Of a stretch of DNA of 64,000 nt, positions 1 through 9,916 are shown piece after piece. This stretch comes from Thozetella sp. PMI_491 (Eukaryota; Ascomycota; Sordariomycetes; Chaetosphaeriales; Chaetosphaeriaceae). The stretch's first letter is position 1; each line of letters starts with the position of its first letter. The stretch lies in contig MU270119.1 of NCBI GenBank assembly GCA_021432635.1, positions 1 to 64,000 on the forward strand, in the 5' to 3' direction. Made by a program: the position numbers and the translations under genes. Below the pieces are notes generated by a model that ran no database searches, was not told the DNA's origin, and saw nothing but the letters and a program-made list of their open reading frames with translations.

Positions 1-25
1 TGGATGTTGTAAGGTGGAAATTTAG

Positions 26-1655
26 CTGCAAAAGCGGCCAGGAAAACACTGGCTGGATGTGGCTAGCGCCAGTGGGGCAATCTTGGCAGTACATCCAGCT
101 ATATTCATATTTATGACACCCCACTGTAGGTACATTGCCGTTGGCCATGGAGCTGCCCGGCTGCTAAGCATACCTTTCAATAGCATTATCCGACAGAAAA
201 ACACGCTGAGCCGGTTACTGGTCACGCAGGAAGGATTTCACACGATTATCGATGCTCACGACGTCTTTCCCGAGTTCCTCGATGTTGCCATGACTTTCGG
301 CTTTAGGAGAGATGACGAACACAAAGCTTGGGATGGCTATCACATGAAGGTATCAGGCATGAGCAACAGCAGCCCTATACTTGGTTAGCACATATATTTC
401 GTCTGAGGTTGAAAACAACCAACCACGGGTTCTTGACCCTGACCTTTAGCTGCAGAATTTTGTTTCGTTTTGCGGTACATGGTAAAACATAATCGGAGTC
501 CCAAAAACCCGTGGTCCTTACGCCAAGTAGGCGTCTACCATCGAATAGTGCCACGGGACGAGAAATCGACTTGGATCTTCTTGCAACCATCGAAGGATGC
601 TTACGAAGACTTGGTTTTCCACTGTGAGAATGGCGGATTTACGTCTAATGACGAGGGTTTGGGAGCCTCGTGCTTACTGTACCTCGAGCTTCTTGATTCG
701 CTATCGTCGAGTTGGGGTGAGTATATTGAATATCTGTGGTCTGAAGTCTACCAAATAGTAAGGCATCCCCGGATTCCTCGGGAATCCCCGCAGCAATGTA
801 TCTATCCTATTTGGAAGTCTGACACCGGTTGTGAAAGGACGACAAAGCTTGCTTCTCGGTTGTGGGCTTCGAGAAAAGAAACGACTACGTCATCCCGTTT
901 TCCGATTACCAGAAGCTCCAGCGCCTGAGGAGAACCTTGTTAAGAGCATTATCGGTATTAGACTCGTGTTTATCGCTGGTGGACGGGATACGTCTTCACT
1001 TTCAGAAGCTAAAGGTCCACAATGTCATCAAGGACGACGAGTTCGTCCGCAGATGCCAAGCATATAAGAACCGCATCCGCGCCCACAAGCGGAACCAAGT
1101 CATAATGTTGAAATACATGGAAGGTACCAGTAACCTAGTCAGATGCCCTGTATATGCCCCCGCCAACGAGATAATATCGTCCTGACTTGACCATATCGGT
1201 CGCCAGCTCAGTAGCATCCTCAGCTCGCGAAACGACAAAGCGGTTCTCGATACCAGCAGTGCCATGCAGAAAAGCCTCGAGCTTACGCATGGTATAGCGG
1301 AACAAACCAGCAAGGACTCAGAGATCTTAAAACTATTAGGAATCATTGCCACAATCTATCTTCCGGCGTCTCTACTTGCCGTAAGCTCAGAAATACCCAA
1401 AGCAAATACTCCATCATTAAGTCTAACAATATACAGGCAATCTTCAGCTCAAACCTGGTCCAATTGAAATCAACCCAGGAAGGAGATGAGCACTTTCAAG
1501 CCACTCCGCAGTTCTGGCTCTATGTTGTCCTTGCCGTCTGTCTCACTACTCTTACCCTGGCGGGTGCCTACGTGACGGTAAAGATGAAAGCTTCATACCA
1601 TGCCAAGAAACTCTCTACCCATCAGAGGGACTCCAGAACCGCGCTTGTGAGTTGA
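26..1655 (+). CDS. CorA-like (Mg2+ transporter family) membrane protein, 3' part of gene
   Basis: Fungal protein of the CorA-like type: long soluble N-terminal region, then two C-terminal membrane helices. The family includes divalent cation channels, but many fungal members are only CorA-like. The first exon(s) lie upstream of the window; an acceptor TTTAG precedes base 26. Traced exons are 26-383, 456-757, 838-1149, 1207-1380 and 1437-1655, with introns of 72, 80, 57 and 56 nt, all phase-consistent. Recognisable blocks are NPWSLRQVGVYHR, the joined block DDKACFSVVGFEKRND, the coiled coil before the membrane, the helix IIATIYLPASLLA, then FWLYVVLAVCLTTLTLAGAYV as the second helix. The canonical GMN motif after helix 1 is not visible at the join, so transport activity is uncertain. 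The protein ends in a short basic tail. Confidence 0.72.
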
Positions 1656-2291
1656 AATGTACTGGCAGCCTAGGTGGCAACGGTGCCGGTGGCTGCGGAT
1701 GGTTCTGCGACAAGGAGTAGGTATTTGACCGTCAAGAGGAACGAGGATAGCTGAGCTAATAGGGGAATAAGTTAAATCGATTTTGGGAGAGGATGTCTGA
1801 TGATCAATCTAAGCATGTCGGCGCGCAAGCTGCTGGAAAGGTTCAAGCATTTATCATTCATGTGTCGCCCGCTAAACATGTGGCTTGTGTTGTTCTAGCT
1901 TCTCCGTGGGTTTACTTGTGGAAAAAGTCTAATTCAATAATTACGACCTCAATCCCGAAATAAGTTTCTCATGCCTTGCATAGCAGCAACACATAAAATA
2001 TTGAGCAGCTCCTTTGTGGCCTTAGGGTTCTGGTCAAGCAGCCCGGCAACCATGGCGTCAAGGTCCTGGCTTTCTGCGGAAGACGCACTGTGTGCACGTG
2101 GCGACGATACGTCCACCCCACAGAGGGAGCTTGTTCTAAATGGGGCAAAGCACAGTGCCCCACCTGCGCGCACGAGCCTGTGCAGCTAGCATCCCAGCGT
2201 TCTGATGATATATCTCCGTTCTCTAGACTTCTGCGCATGTCTGCGTCGCACCACCAGCGCCAGCTCCCACCGTCTCCGTGATGCCGACACG
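1656..2291. other. Intergenic region between CorA-like gene and Zn2Cys6 gene
   Basis: No supported gene. It holds the 3' flank of the CorA-like gene and the promoter and leader of the downstream regulator. An in-frame ATG at 2205 lies upstream of the preferred start at 2292 and would add 29 residues before the zinc cluster. Confidence 0.5.
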
Positions 2292-3812
2292 ATGAAGCCG
2301 CCCAAAGCCTGCAAAGACTGCAGGCTGCGGCGGAAGAGGTGCTTGCAGCCAAGCAGAGGCGATGCATGTGGCGAATGCACGCGCAGGCGCGTTCCGTGCT
2401 CACTCGTCCCAGTGTCCCGTCGCAGCAAACTATCACCACGAGCGGCCGCCCCGGTTCCTCTTCGGCTGACTGCCGCGGGATCGGAAGTCGATCTACCTGG
2501 CGGGGTAGTTGAAGAGCTGATTGAGAATTACATTCGACTCATTCTCGACCGGCCGCATTCTTTATTCCATATTCCATCGCTACGAACCAGAGTGCAGAGC
2601 AGACAATTGCCACCAGGACTGCTATATGCACTGCTTGCCTTTGGGAGTAGATTCCACTCGGACAATGATATACGCTCGCAAACCTCGGCCTACATCGCAA
2701 AAGCAAAGGCTAGCTTACATTTGGACCTGGAGAACATATGTCTGGAGAACATTCAGACCTGCGTGCTCCTCGCGAACCTTTCATCTTCGGCTATGCAGTC
2801 TACTTCTGAAGCACTCTACGTCAGCATTGGAGTGCGCATGGCGGAGATCCTGGGCGTCAATATCACGAATCATACGGATTCGATAATCGTGTGCGAGACG
2901 AAAAGGAGAGTTTGGTGGACTCTCTTCATGGCTGACCGTTGGTGTTCACTGGGTAGGAACCTCCGAAGGACTATGAAAGATTACGATAGAACTGTCGATC
3001 TCCCAATGGACGAATATGCTTTCCACAGCCTCGCTATAGACCATGCTGGCCCGGCCACAGAACCCCAGCCAGGTCTTTGGGCATACAACGTCATGCTCGC
3101 CGAGCTGCTTGGCCCAATCCAAGATCTCAACAAGCAGTTGATGCAAGGGGATATCACTGAGGCCCATGCCGAGCTGCGTGTTACTGAATTCGCCCGGAGC
3201 CTCCGCCACTGGGAGGAGAGCTTGCCAGAGGGCAAGAGGATGAGTGAGGATAACCTCAATTCACACATTGCTAAAGGCATAGGGGGGCCTTTTATGGCCC
3301 TCCATACCTTTTATCATCATTGTTCGAGTCTTTTATTCTTTCAGTATTTGGACGTTGACAGGCCCGAGACCCCTCAATCAAAAGCGTACGCCGATCTGAG
3401 CAGACACCACGCGCTTGTCCAGAGCTCACTCATCAAGATGTCGCGCGAGGTACCCAATTGCGAGGTCGTCACAGGCGGAGTGGGCTACATGGCCATCGTG
3501 TCCTCAGCGATCCTGATTCACATGCTGATGTTCAGCCAAGAACACGACCCTTTGGAGCTGCGAGCTAGGCTTTCCAGCAACTACGAAGCCATCACCGCCC
3601 TCGAAGAATATTGGCCATCTCTAAAAAATTCCGTGAGTACCTCGAGGCTTCTCGTGTTTGCTTGCGACTTACGAAACACGCAGAGGAAGCGCTTATATAC
3701 ATTCCAGAAAGCCTGTCTCGACCCTGGTCGATCGCAGAAGTACAAGCTCGATAAGTGGATGGTTCGGTTTCTTCTAGAGCACCATTTACCTTTGGATGAT
3801 TTCAACGCGTAA
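2292..3812 (+). CDS. Zn2Cys6 transcription factor with fungal-specific TF domain
   Basis: Nuclear DNA-binding regulator, target genes unknown. The binuclear zinc cluster sits at the N terminus with cysteines at residues 7, 10, 17, 26, 29 and 36 (start CKDCRLRRKRC), followed by a basic linker. The middle-homology domain (Fungal_trans type) is recognised from a helix with RRVWWTLFMADRWCSLGRNL. The start at 2292 is preferred because family members usually begin just before the cluster; the ATG at 2205 is possible. A 51-nt segment at 3633-3683 (GTGAGT...CAG) is a likely intron. It is a multiple of three without stops, and its removal joins YWPSLKNS to RKRLYTFQKACL, the usual family ending. The spliced protein is 489 residues. 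It neighbours an RTA1-like gene and a GH3 glucosidase, but no direct regulatory link can be read. Confidence 0.85.
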   Translation: MKPPKACKDCRLRRKRCLQPSRGDACGECTRRRVPCSLVPVSRRSKLSPRAAAPVPLRLTAAGSEVDLPGGVVEELIENYIRLILDRPHSLFHIPSLRTRVQSRQLPPGLLYALLAFGSRFHSDNDIRSQTSAYIAKAKASLHLDLENICLENIQTCVLLANLSSSAMQSTSEALYVSIGVRMAEILGVNITNHTDSIIVCETKRRVWWTLFMADRWCSLGRNLRRTMKDYDRTVDLPMDEYAFHSLAIDHAGPATEPQPGLWAYNVMLAELLGPIQDLNKQLMQGDITEAHAELRVTEFARSLRHWEESLPEGKRMSEDNLNSHIAKGIGGPFMALHTFYHHCSSLLFFQYLDVDRPETPQSKAYADLSRHHALVQSSLIKMSREVPNCEVVTGGVGYMAIVSSAILIHMLMFSQEHDPLELRARLSSNYEAITALEEYWPSLKNSVSTSRLLVFACDLRNTQRKRLYTFQKACLDPGRSQKYKLDKWMVRFLLEHHLPLDDFNA

Positions 3813-4238
3813 AATCGCCGCTAGTAGTCGCGTTTAGCCATGTTTTACCTGGCCAGAAGTCACAGGGGTCCTTCTTATGCCCTCCCATAGCCTCTTCGAC
3901 CGGCTTTGTCACGCCGCTAGTCTCCTGTTGTGGACGTTTGCCGGTGGGCCGCCGGAGATTGTGGTACGCACTATGTTGCGCAACAAACCGGTGCACAGCG
4001 TAACTGGGATTTCCCACAGAGAGCTACGCAGGAGATGGCGCAGGGGCCTCATGCTGTTAGCAAATACGCGTGTCGACTCTCCTATGATTGGCCATGTGTG
4101 GGCCTTGAACCCGCCCCTGTGACTTGAGATTGCGTCCCGGACAGAAACATGGCCTCTCAGTCTACACGGCACAGGGCATGCCATGGTTCAATCTCGGCCT
4201 GGCTGAAAGGGAGGCGCCGGGGCTGTGTGAGCCCCGCT

Positions 4239-4252
4239 AAATACGCGTATTT
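4239..4252. promoter_or_regulatory. 14-bp perfect palindrome AAATACGCGTATTT
   Basis: A perfect inverted repeat centred on ACGCGT. The core TACGCGTA or close variants recur in other intergenic DNA of the window, near 14117, 29602 and 37744. ACGCGT is the MluI-box core recognised by APSES-type (MBF-like) factors in fungi. Function here is inference only. Confidence 0.3.
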
Positions 4253-4784
4253 GCGATCCTTAGGGCAGATTGTGGACTGCCGCCCCTTAAAGGTCAAACT
4301 TGTGAAGTCTTGACCGGGGCTAGGGCTTCGAATAGCCTAGGGCCGCAAATATAACCCCACAACCGCTTCGCTGTTGCTCGCCGCCCGCTTGTCAATGCCG
4401 CATATCACGCGTATCCCTTATCCACTGCTCGGCCACGCATGCGACCCTAGCTTCACGCGGTTTACGAGCAGCGCTCGCTCTAAAGATGCAACCGTCAGTC
4501 TGAGCATATACTCGGCCAGTTGGCGCCTTGTCGTTTATTGTGGAGACTCGGCTTACCTTAATGCTGAGTGAAACTCGTACGGAGACGGGGCGGCCACCTT
4601 GGTCGCGGCTGTACACGTATTCTAACCAAAAATGATTAGTTCTGGCGCAGCAAGTCCAGAAAACCTCCTTACAGGCATGGAGACGACATTTCATATAAAC
4701 CCGCAACAATGGTCCCGGAGAGGAACCGTTGATCTTCAACGGCCAGGGAACCGGCTTCATCATCTCAAGCGTCAATGCCGGTCT

Positions 4785-4866
4785 AACACTTGAAGCTATA
4801 CAACGCAGCATTCATTACCATTCACCATTCAACACTTCAAGCCTTACAACGCAGCATTCGTTACCA
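4785..4866 (+). repeat. 36-nt direct repeat, 46-nt period, upstream of RTA1-like gene
   Basis: Two copies, 4785-4820 and 4831-4866, match at 32 of 36 positions and share the core ACAACGCAGCATTC. They are separated by 10 nt and lie 38-119 nt before the ATG at 4904, in the leader or core promoter. Confidence 0.75.
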
Positions 4867-4903
4867 CAGACCATCATCCCCGTCCATATACAGTGTCCGT
4901 GCG

Positions 4904-5928
4904 ATGGCGGGCTTCAAGTTCTATCACTACGATCCCTCGTTTGGGGCTGCGGTCTTCTTTGCCATTCTGTTCATTGTCGCAACAACCCGCCACACCCAGC
5001 TTCTGTTCAAGAACAGAGCATGGTACTTTATACCCTTTTTGTTTGGCTGTCTGTGTGGGTAAACCCTCTATGCTCACCCCTGGCCCATAGTAACACTGAC
5101 CGTATGCTCCATAAACAGTCGAGGCGGGTGGTTATATCGCGCGAGCCATGTCGGCCAGGCAGACGCCGGACTGGAAGCTGATGCCCTATATCATCCAGAG
5201 TCTTCTGACACTCCTTGGTCCAACTCTGTTCGCCGCTTCGATATATATGGTGCTCGGGCGGATAATACGCTTCCTACACGGCGACTCGTATTCCATGATT
5301 CGACCGAAATGGCTCACCAAGTTCTTCCTGTTGGGAGATATTCTGTCATTCCTTGGGCAAGGTGGAGGTACGTCTATTTGCACATTTTCTTTTCTTCTCT
5401 TCTTCCTTTCCTCCATTTCGAATGTTTCCAGGGTAGTGACTTATTGGGTTGGCTATTGCAGGTGGAGGAATTCTAGCTACGGCCAAAACCGAGTCGTCTC
5501 AGAGCATGGGAAATAACGTGATCCTACTCGGACTGGGCATTCAAATCGTCTTCTTTGGCTTTTTCATGGTTGTCACGATGGTATTCCATGTCCGTATCTA
5601 CAGGAAGCCGACGACGGTGTCCCTCTCGACGGCGGCGCGCTGGCAGCGGCTCCTCTGGGTCCTTTACGCCACGAGTCTGCTCATCATGATCCGCTCTATC
5701 TTCCGTCTGGTCGAGTACGCGCAGGGCAACGACGGCTCCCTGATGCAGAAGGAGGCCTACGCATACGTCCTCGACGCCCTGCTGATGGTCGTTGTCACCG
5801 CCATCTACTCCTTCTATCACCCCAGCGCAGTGCTCACTGAGAACGCTACGCGTACCGCCGACATGGAGTCTCATGGGAGCGGAGATAACTACCCTATGGT
5901 CAAAGAACACGGGTTTCAGAGGATCTAA
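4904..5928 (+). CDS. RTA1-like seven-helix membrane protein
   Basis: Member of the fungal RTA1 family (RTA1/RSB1/RTM1 type), plasma- or endomembrane proteins linked to toxic lipid or 7-aminocholesterol resistance and lipid efflux; substrate not predictable. Exons are 4904-5054, 5119-5367 and 5462-5928 (288 residues). The second intron (GTACGT...TTGCAG) is clear. The first uses a weaker donor GTGGGT at 5055, chosen because it alone keeps phase; the stronger-looking GTAAAC four bases later would shift the frame. Hydrophobic helices run through the protein, with family-like blocks GGYIARAMSARQTPDW, YIIQSLLTLLGPTLFAASIY, LGDILSFLGQGGGG and RSIFRLVEYAQG. The C-terminal tail is hydrophilic. The promoter carries a 36-nt direct repeat. 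Confidence 0.85.
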
Positions 5929-6768
5929 CGATTTGAGACGCGGTATCCTTTGACGAAATTATGCCTTATGTTTTGTTACCCCGGGACAGGTCACCAACAT
6001 TATCTCGTGCTGTTCTCCAAGATATTGCGCCGTTGGTAAGGGCTGCGGACGCGGAGAGGCGATCTTGATTGAACGGGCTAAGCATAGATTGTACAGATAG
6101 ATTTGATATTTAATCGCAGCGTCACATTTTGGAAACCCTTGAACTAGTAGCTCTCGTGGTGTGGTTGGTTTTGTGTGGTGAAATTGTTCCCGCTTTGCAA
6201 ACTCGCAAAGCCGTCCCCCACGATTGCGCTTAGGTACAAAATTCATAATGCAACTGGGCGGTAGTTTCGTATATAACCCAAAATAGGATACTTTAAGGAT
6301 GACAAAGTTAAATAGAGTGACATCGTGCTTGATCTTAATCCGCCGAAGTCTTCGGTCAAAGGGCAGTCGAAGGGTGGCTAGTAATCCAATTAGATATCTG
6401 GAAACCTAGTAATCCGTGCGAAATGTAGCAGCTTAGGGGTATCCTTGCGAGTACGTGCACAGTGTGCGTAAGACATGGTAATTCACGGCCTCGGTATATT
6501 TAAGCGGTCTCAAGTTTGTATTTGACAAAGTGATATACATTAAGCACATAGGGTTCCAAATTCTTAGGGATCTGGAGGCTCGAAGCCTGTATCAAATTAC
6601 CAAAACATTAGCTAAGCTAGTAACGGAAGCAGGATGCCTAATCACATTTCCGTTTGTTTCCAAAGTCACACAACATTCAGTTTATGTACTTGGCTGGCAT
6701 GGGCCTAAAGAATACACGGCCAAGTCACCACTTCCTTCATCAGCCAGATATAAGCTAGATGCACGATA
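5929..6768. other. Intergenic region, convergent 3' ends
   Basis: Lies between the tail-to-tail RTA1-like and GH3 genes. No gene-like coding region, RNA gene or repeat was recognised. Confidence 0.5.
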
Positions 6769-9181
6769 TCAAATAAATGGGATTGCGGCCGTGGCTTTTA
6801 TGTCCCTCGAGCTAAAGCCAGCCAGAAGGTTGAATGCTCCTGCAGGTATAGTCCACTGCTTGGTAGTCGTGTCCCAGTAGCTGAGATCCCTCCTCATGAG
6901 CTTAAAGGTTACCGTTCGAGTATCGCCACCATTCACGGATATCTTGCTGAAGCCCCTTAACACTTTCACAGGTGTTCCCGCGGGTGTAGTGTCTGTGGGG
7001 AATGAGACGTAGAGCTGCGGAACCGTGGAACCTTGCGTGCCACTCTCATTGGTGACCTCCACGGACACTGTCGCGACATACGTCCACAGGTCGACGTATC
7101 CGCCCGGTGCGCTGCCCAAGGACACATCAGGTAGGGCGGAGAGATTACTGTTGGCCTCAACAGTCAGGCTTCTCGCCATGCTGAACGAGGCGTAGGACAG
7201 ACCGAATCCAAATTCGTACTGGGGAGTGATATTCTGGCTATCCATATGACGGTAGTCGATTAACTGGCCCTCGGAGAAATCGGATTGCCATCCGTCCGAG
7301 CCGGAATATTTGGGACTTTCCACAATGTCGGCACCGTAATCGGAAAGCGTCTTGGGAATAGAGTAGGGCAGACGTCCTGTTGGTTCGGTTGTCCCCCACA
7401 GAATGTCGACAAGGGCATTTCCTGACTGCTCTCCGGGGTAGTGAGCATTCAGAATGGCAGTCACATTCTCATTATCAGCCCACGGCATTAGAACAACTCC
7501 GGGACCGTGAACTACGACAACTGTGTTTGGACAGATGGCGGCCGTCTTCTCCACCGCCGTGGTCGCATTATACTGGAGATCGAGGGAGGTTCTGTCCCTT
7601 CCTTCTGCGGCATATGCTTTGAGGAAAAGGAGGCAGACATCAGGCACAGGATAGATCGTCTTGAACGATCCCTCGGCAACTTCATTATTGTCGAGCAGGA
7701 TTTGGACCCGTCCCCCTAACGACCTGACCTTCTCTTGTACTGCCGCAAGCGGAGTTATGAGATCGGTGTGGCGCACAGTACCCGAGCCACCACCTATATC
7801 ATGGGTACCGTACTCGAAGCCATTGGGCCTCTTGGCGATAAAGTTGACCGAGCCGATCACCGGATCACCGGCACCATTTCCGAAGACACCAATGCTTGTT
7901 TTGTTTCTAAGAGGCAGGATGCCATTAGTATTCTTAAGAAGTACGGTGCCGGCAGCGCCAACCTGGCGGATGACTTCCGCGTGCCCAGCCCGCACATCAC
8001 GGGCGGGCACCTTCGGAAAGTAGCGGAATAAAGGAGAATTCTGGCCGTATTGATATGTCAAGAATACGGCACCGCTGGATGGGTCGACGGACGGATAATC
8101 CTTGTCCTGGCCGAGTCGGAAATATGGGGTCAGGACCTTCTGCGTCATTTCGTCGAGCCGTGTCTCGGACACCAGGCCAATGTTGACCGCCTGGAGGAGC
8201 GATTCGCCGAAGTAGGCGGCCCCTGCTTCCGAACTGGCATTTCCCGGCATCTCTAAATCGAGACCCGCGTTGGCCGACTCGGCCGTCGAGTGAGTGGCGT
8301 ACCAATCCGACACCAGGTAACCCGTGAATGCCAACTCCTTCACGATGATGTCGGTCAGGAGCGCCGAGTTTGCACATGTGTAGTTTCCATTGAACCGGTT
8401 GTAACTGCACATGATGCTCGATGTGTTGGCCTTGATCGCGTTGGCAAATGGCCAGAGGTAGAGCTCATGCAGGGTCCGGTCATCAATATTAGAGGAAACG
8501 GCCTCGACCGTCTCATTCGAAACTGTGGAGGATGTCCGCTGCGTTTCCTGTTCATTACCGATCAGGTGCTTGGAACACGCCTGGACACCTGTCGATTGAA
8601 TTCCCGAAACAGTAGCGCTCATTGCTTCCCCGGCCAAGTACGGGTCTGGGCCGAAGCTCTCCCAGTTGCGACCAGCACGGGCACTCCGTCCCAACGGGCC
8701 CGTGGAAGGTCTTATTCCATTGTCAACTTTCTAACCAGAGATGACTACATGGCGCCTATGCAGAGGTGGGAGCAGAGTCGACGTGCGGGGTGACCTACCC
8801 AAGGAGTACGTGAGCACCTTTGGCCTTGAATTCTTCCCCGAGGGCCACAGCGCGCTGGTACATGAGATCTCTATCCCAGGTTGCTGCAACCGTGATGCCC
8901 GAAGGAAATACGCTGACACCATCCGACCGGGAGTAACCGGCCGGACCATCTGAGAAGCATATGCCCTCGAAACCGACGCGGGGTACGGCCCCAATGGCAC
9001 CCACGCAGGCGGGTGCCGGAGAGAGGTATCCGCCAGAGACGACTCCAATCTTCTCAGATAGGGTCAGATTAGAGACAAAGTCGCGAGCGATGGCGAGAGC
9101 TTCGGACCACTCGATGGGACTGGATCGGATGGGCGTCGCCAGTGCGATGACCGAGGCCACCAGCACTACAAAGTGTCGCAT
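6769..9181 (-). CDS. Secreted GH3 beta-glucosidase
   Basis: Glycoside hydrolase family 3 enzyme releasing terminal beta-linked glucose from oligosaccharides or plant glycosides, outside the cell. A signal peptide is visible at residues 1-20 (MRHFVVLVASVIALATPIRS). Exon 1 is 9181-8799 and exon 2 8710-6769, joined by an 88-nt intron (GTAGGT...AATAAG). The join restores HVLLGPSTGPLGRSARAGRNW, the conserved GH3 substrate-binding block, giving 774 residues. KHLIGNEQET carries the conserved KH pair, and the catalytic nucleophile is the Asp of VSDWYATH, near residue 261. The C-terminal (alpha/beta)6 sandwich and a fibronectin-III-like domain follow. Fungal tomatinases and avenacinases belong to this family, but no motif here fixes the substrate. 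An ATAAAAGGGG box lies about 105 nt upstream of the start. Confidence 0.93.
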
Positions 9182-9916
9182 GATGGAACTGGGATCTAGG
9201 CAAAGCGCGAGGAGATGCTGAAGGTCCAGATGGAATGAGAAGCAATATCAGAGATGCCTGCCCTTTCCGAGAAGAAGGTATCCCCTTTTATGCTGATAGG
9301 TCCACGGCCGCTGGCCCGATGCTTGCTCTGCCCAGCGTTCCCCGCGCAATTACGACTCGAGTCGGAAAAATGGACATGCAACAGGCACTGGATAGGGTGC
9401 ACGAAAGCACCGCGAGTGGATACACAACATAGACACTGCACGCACCTCTGTCGATACGGCTAGGCGTCTACATCTCCAGGGAGACTTGGGCTTGTTCCGG
9501 CGGCGTTTACTATCACAGTGCGGTCCATAGAGCCTCGGTGGTGGAGAGCATCCTTGCAGATGCATATACGTTGAGGTGGGGCTCACAAAATTTATTACGC
9601 GTACTTCTGCCGCCAGGATTGGCTGCATCTTTCCAGGGATCCCAGACCTGTCAGGCTTCTGCATGTCCTTCGGCGCTTTGCCACTGGGACGCCCCGAGGC
9701 AATGCAGGTACTGGACCAGCCAGCGTTGAATATGTCTAGCCTAGCATGTCCCAATGAGACTAATCCGAGGCTGATAAGCCCTGCCTTGAAACCTTCTAAA
9801 TGACTCGGCCAGACACCGCCTGCTATGTACGTGGCCCATCGTTCCGCGTCTTGGTTGCGGCCGCCGGCCATCACCACGGCACAGCCATCCGTGGCTCGTA
9901 CCGCCTCCTCGAGCTG
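9182..9916. promoter_or_regulatory. Divergent promoter region, GH3 glucosidase / sterol glucosyltransferase
   Basis: Shared 735-nt upstream region of two divergent genes. On the minus strand a TATA-like ATAAAAGGGG lies near 9286-9296, about 105 nt before the GH3 start. The open frames on both strands here look like non-coding shadows. Confidence 0.45.

Larger units (their letters stand above)
3813..4903. other. Intergenic region with palindrome and 36-nt direct repeat
   Basis: No supported gene over about 1.1 kb. It contains the 14-bp perfect palindrome at 4239-4252, a TATA-like CATATAAAC at 4692-4700, and a pair of 36-nt direct repeats at 4785-4820 and 4831-4866 immediately before the RTA1-like start codon. 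Confidence 0.5.

Noticed and set aside
1969-2439. 156-codon minus-strand frame
   Set aside because: Overlaps the start and zinc cluster of the Zn2Cys6 gene antisense; no motif of its own.
4090-4154. Possible tRNA on the minus strand (B-box-like GGTTCAAGGCC with 8-bp closing stem GGCCATGT/ACATGGCC)
   Set aside because: Only 65 nt, no A box, and no D arm or anticodon arm can be drawn; the stem is probably chance or a small inverted repeat.
5059-5118. Stronger-looking donor GTAAAC for the first RTA1-like intron
   Set aside because: It breaks the reading phase into the following exon; the donor at 5055 keeps the family sequence continuous.
9350-9877. 175-codon open frame on the minus strand between the GH3 and glucosyltransferase genes
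   Set aside because: No recognisable domain, low-complexity composition and location in a divergent promoter region.
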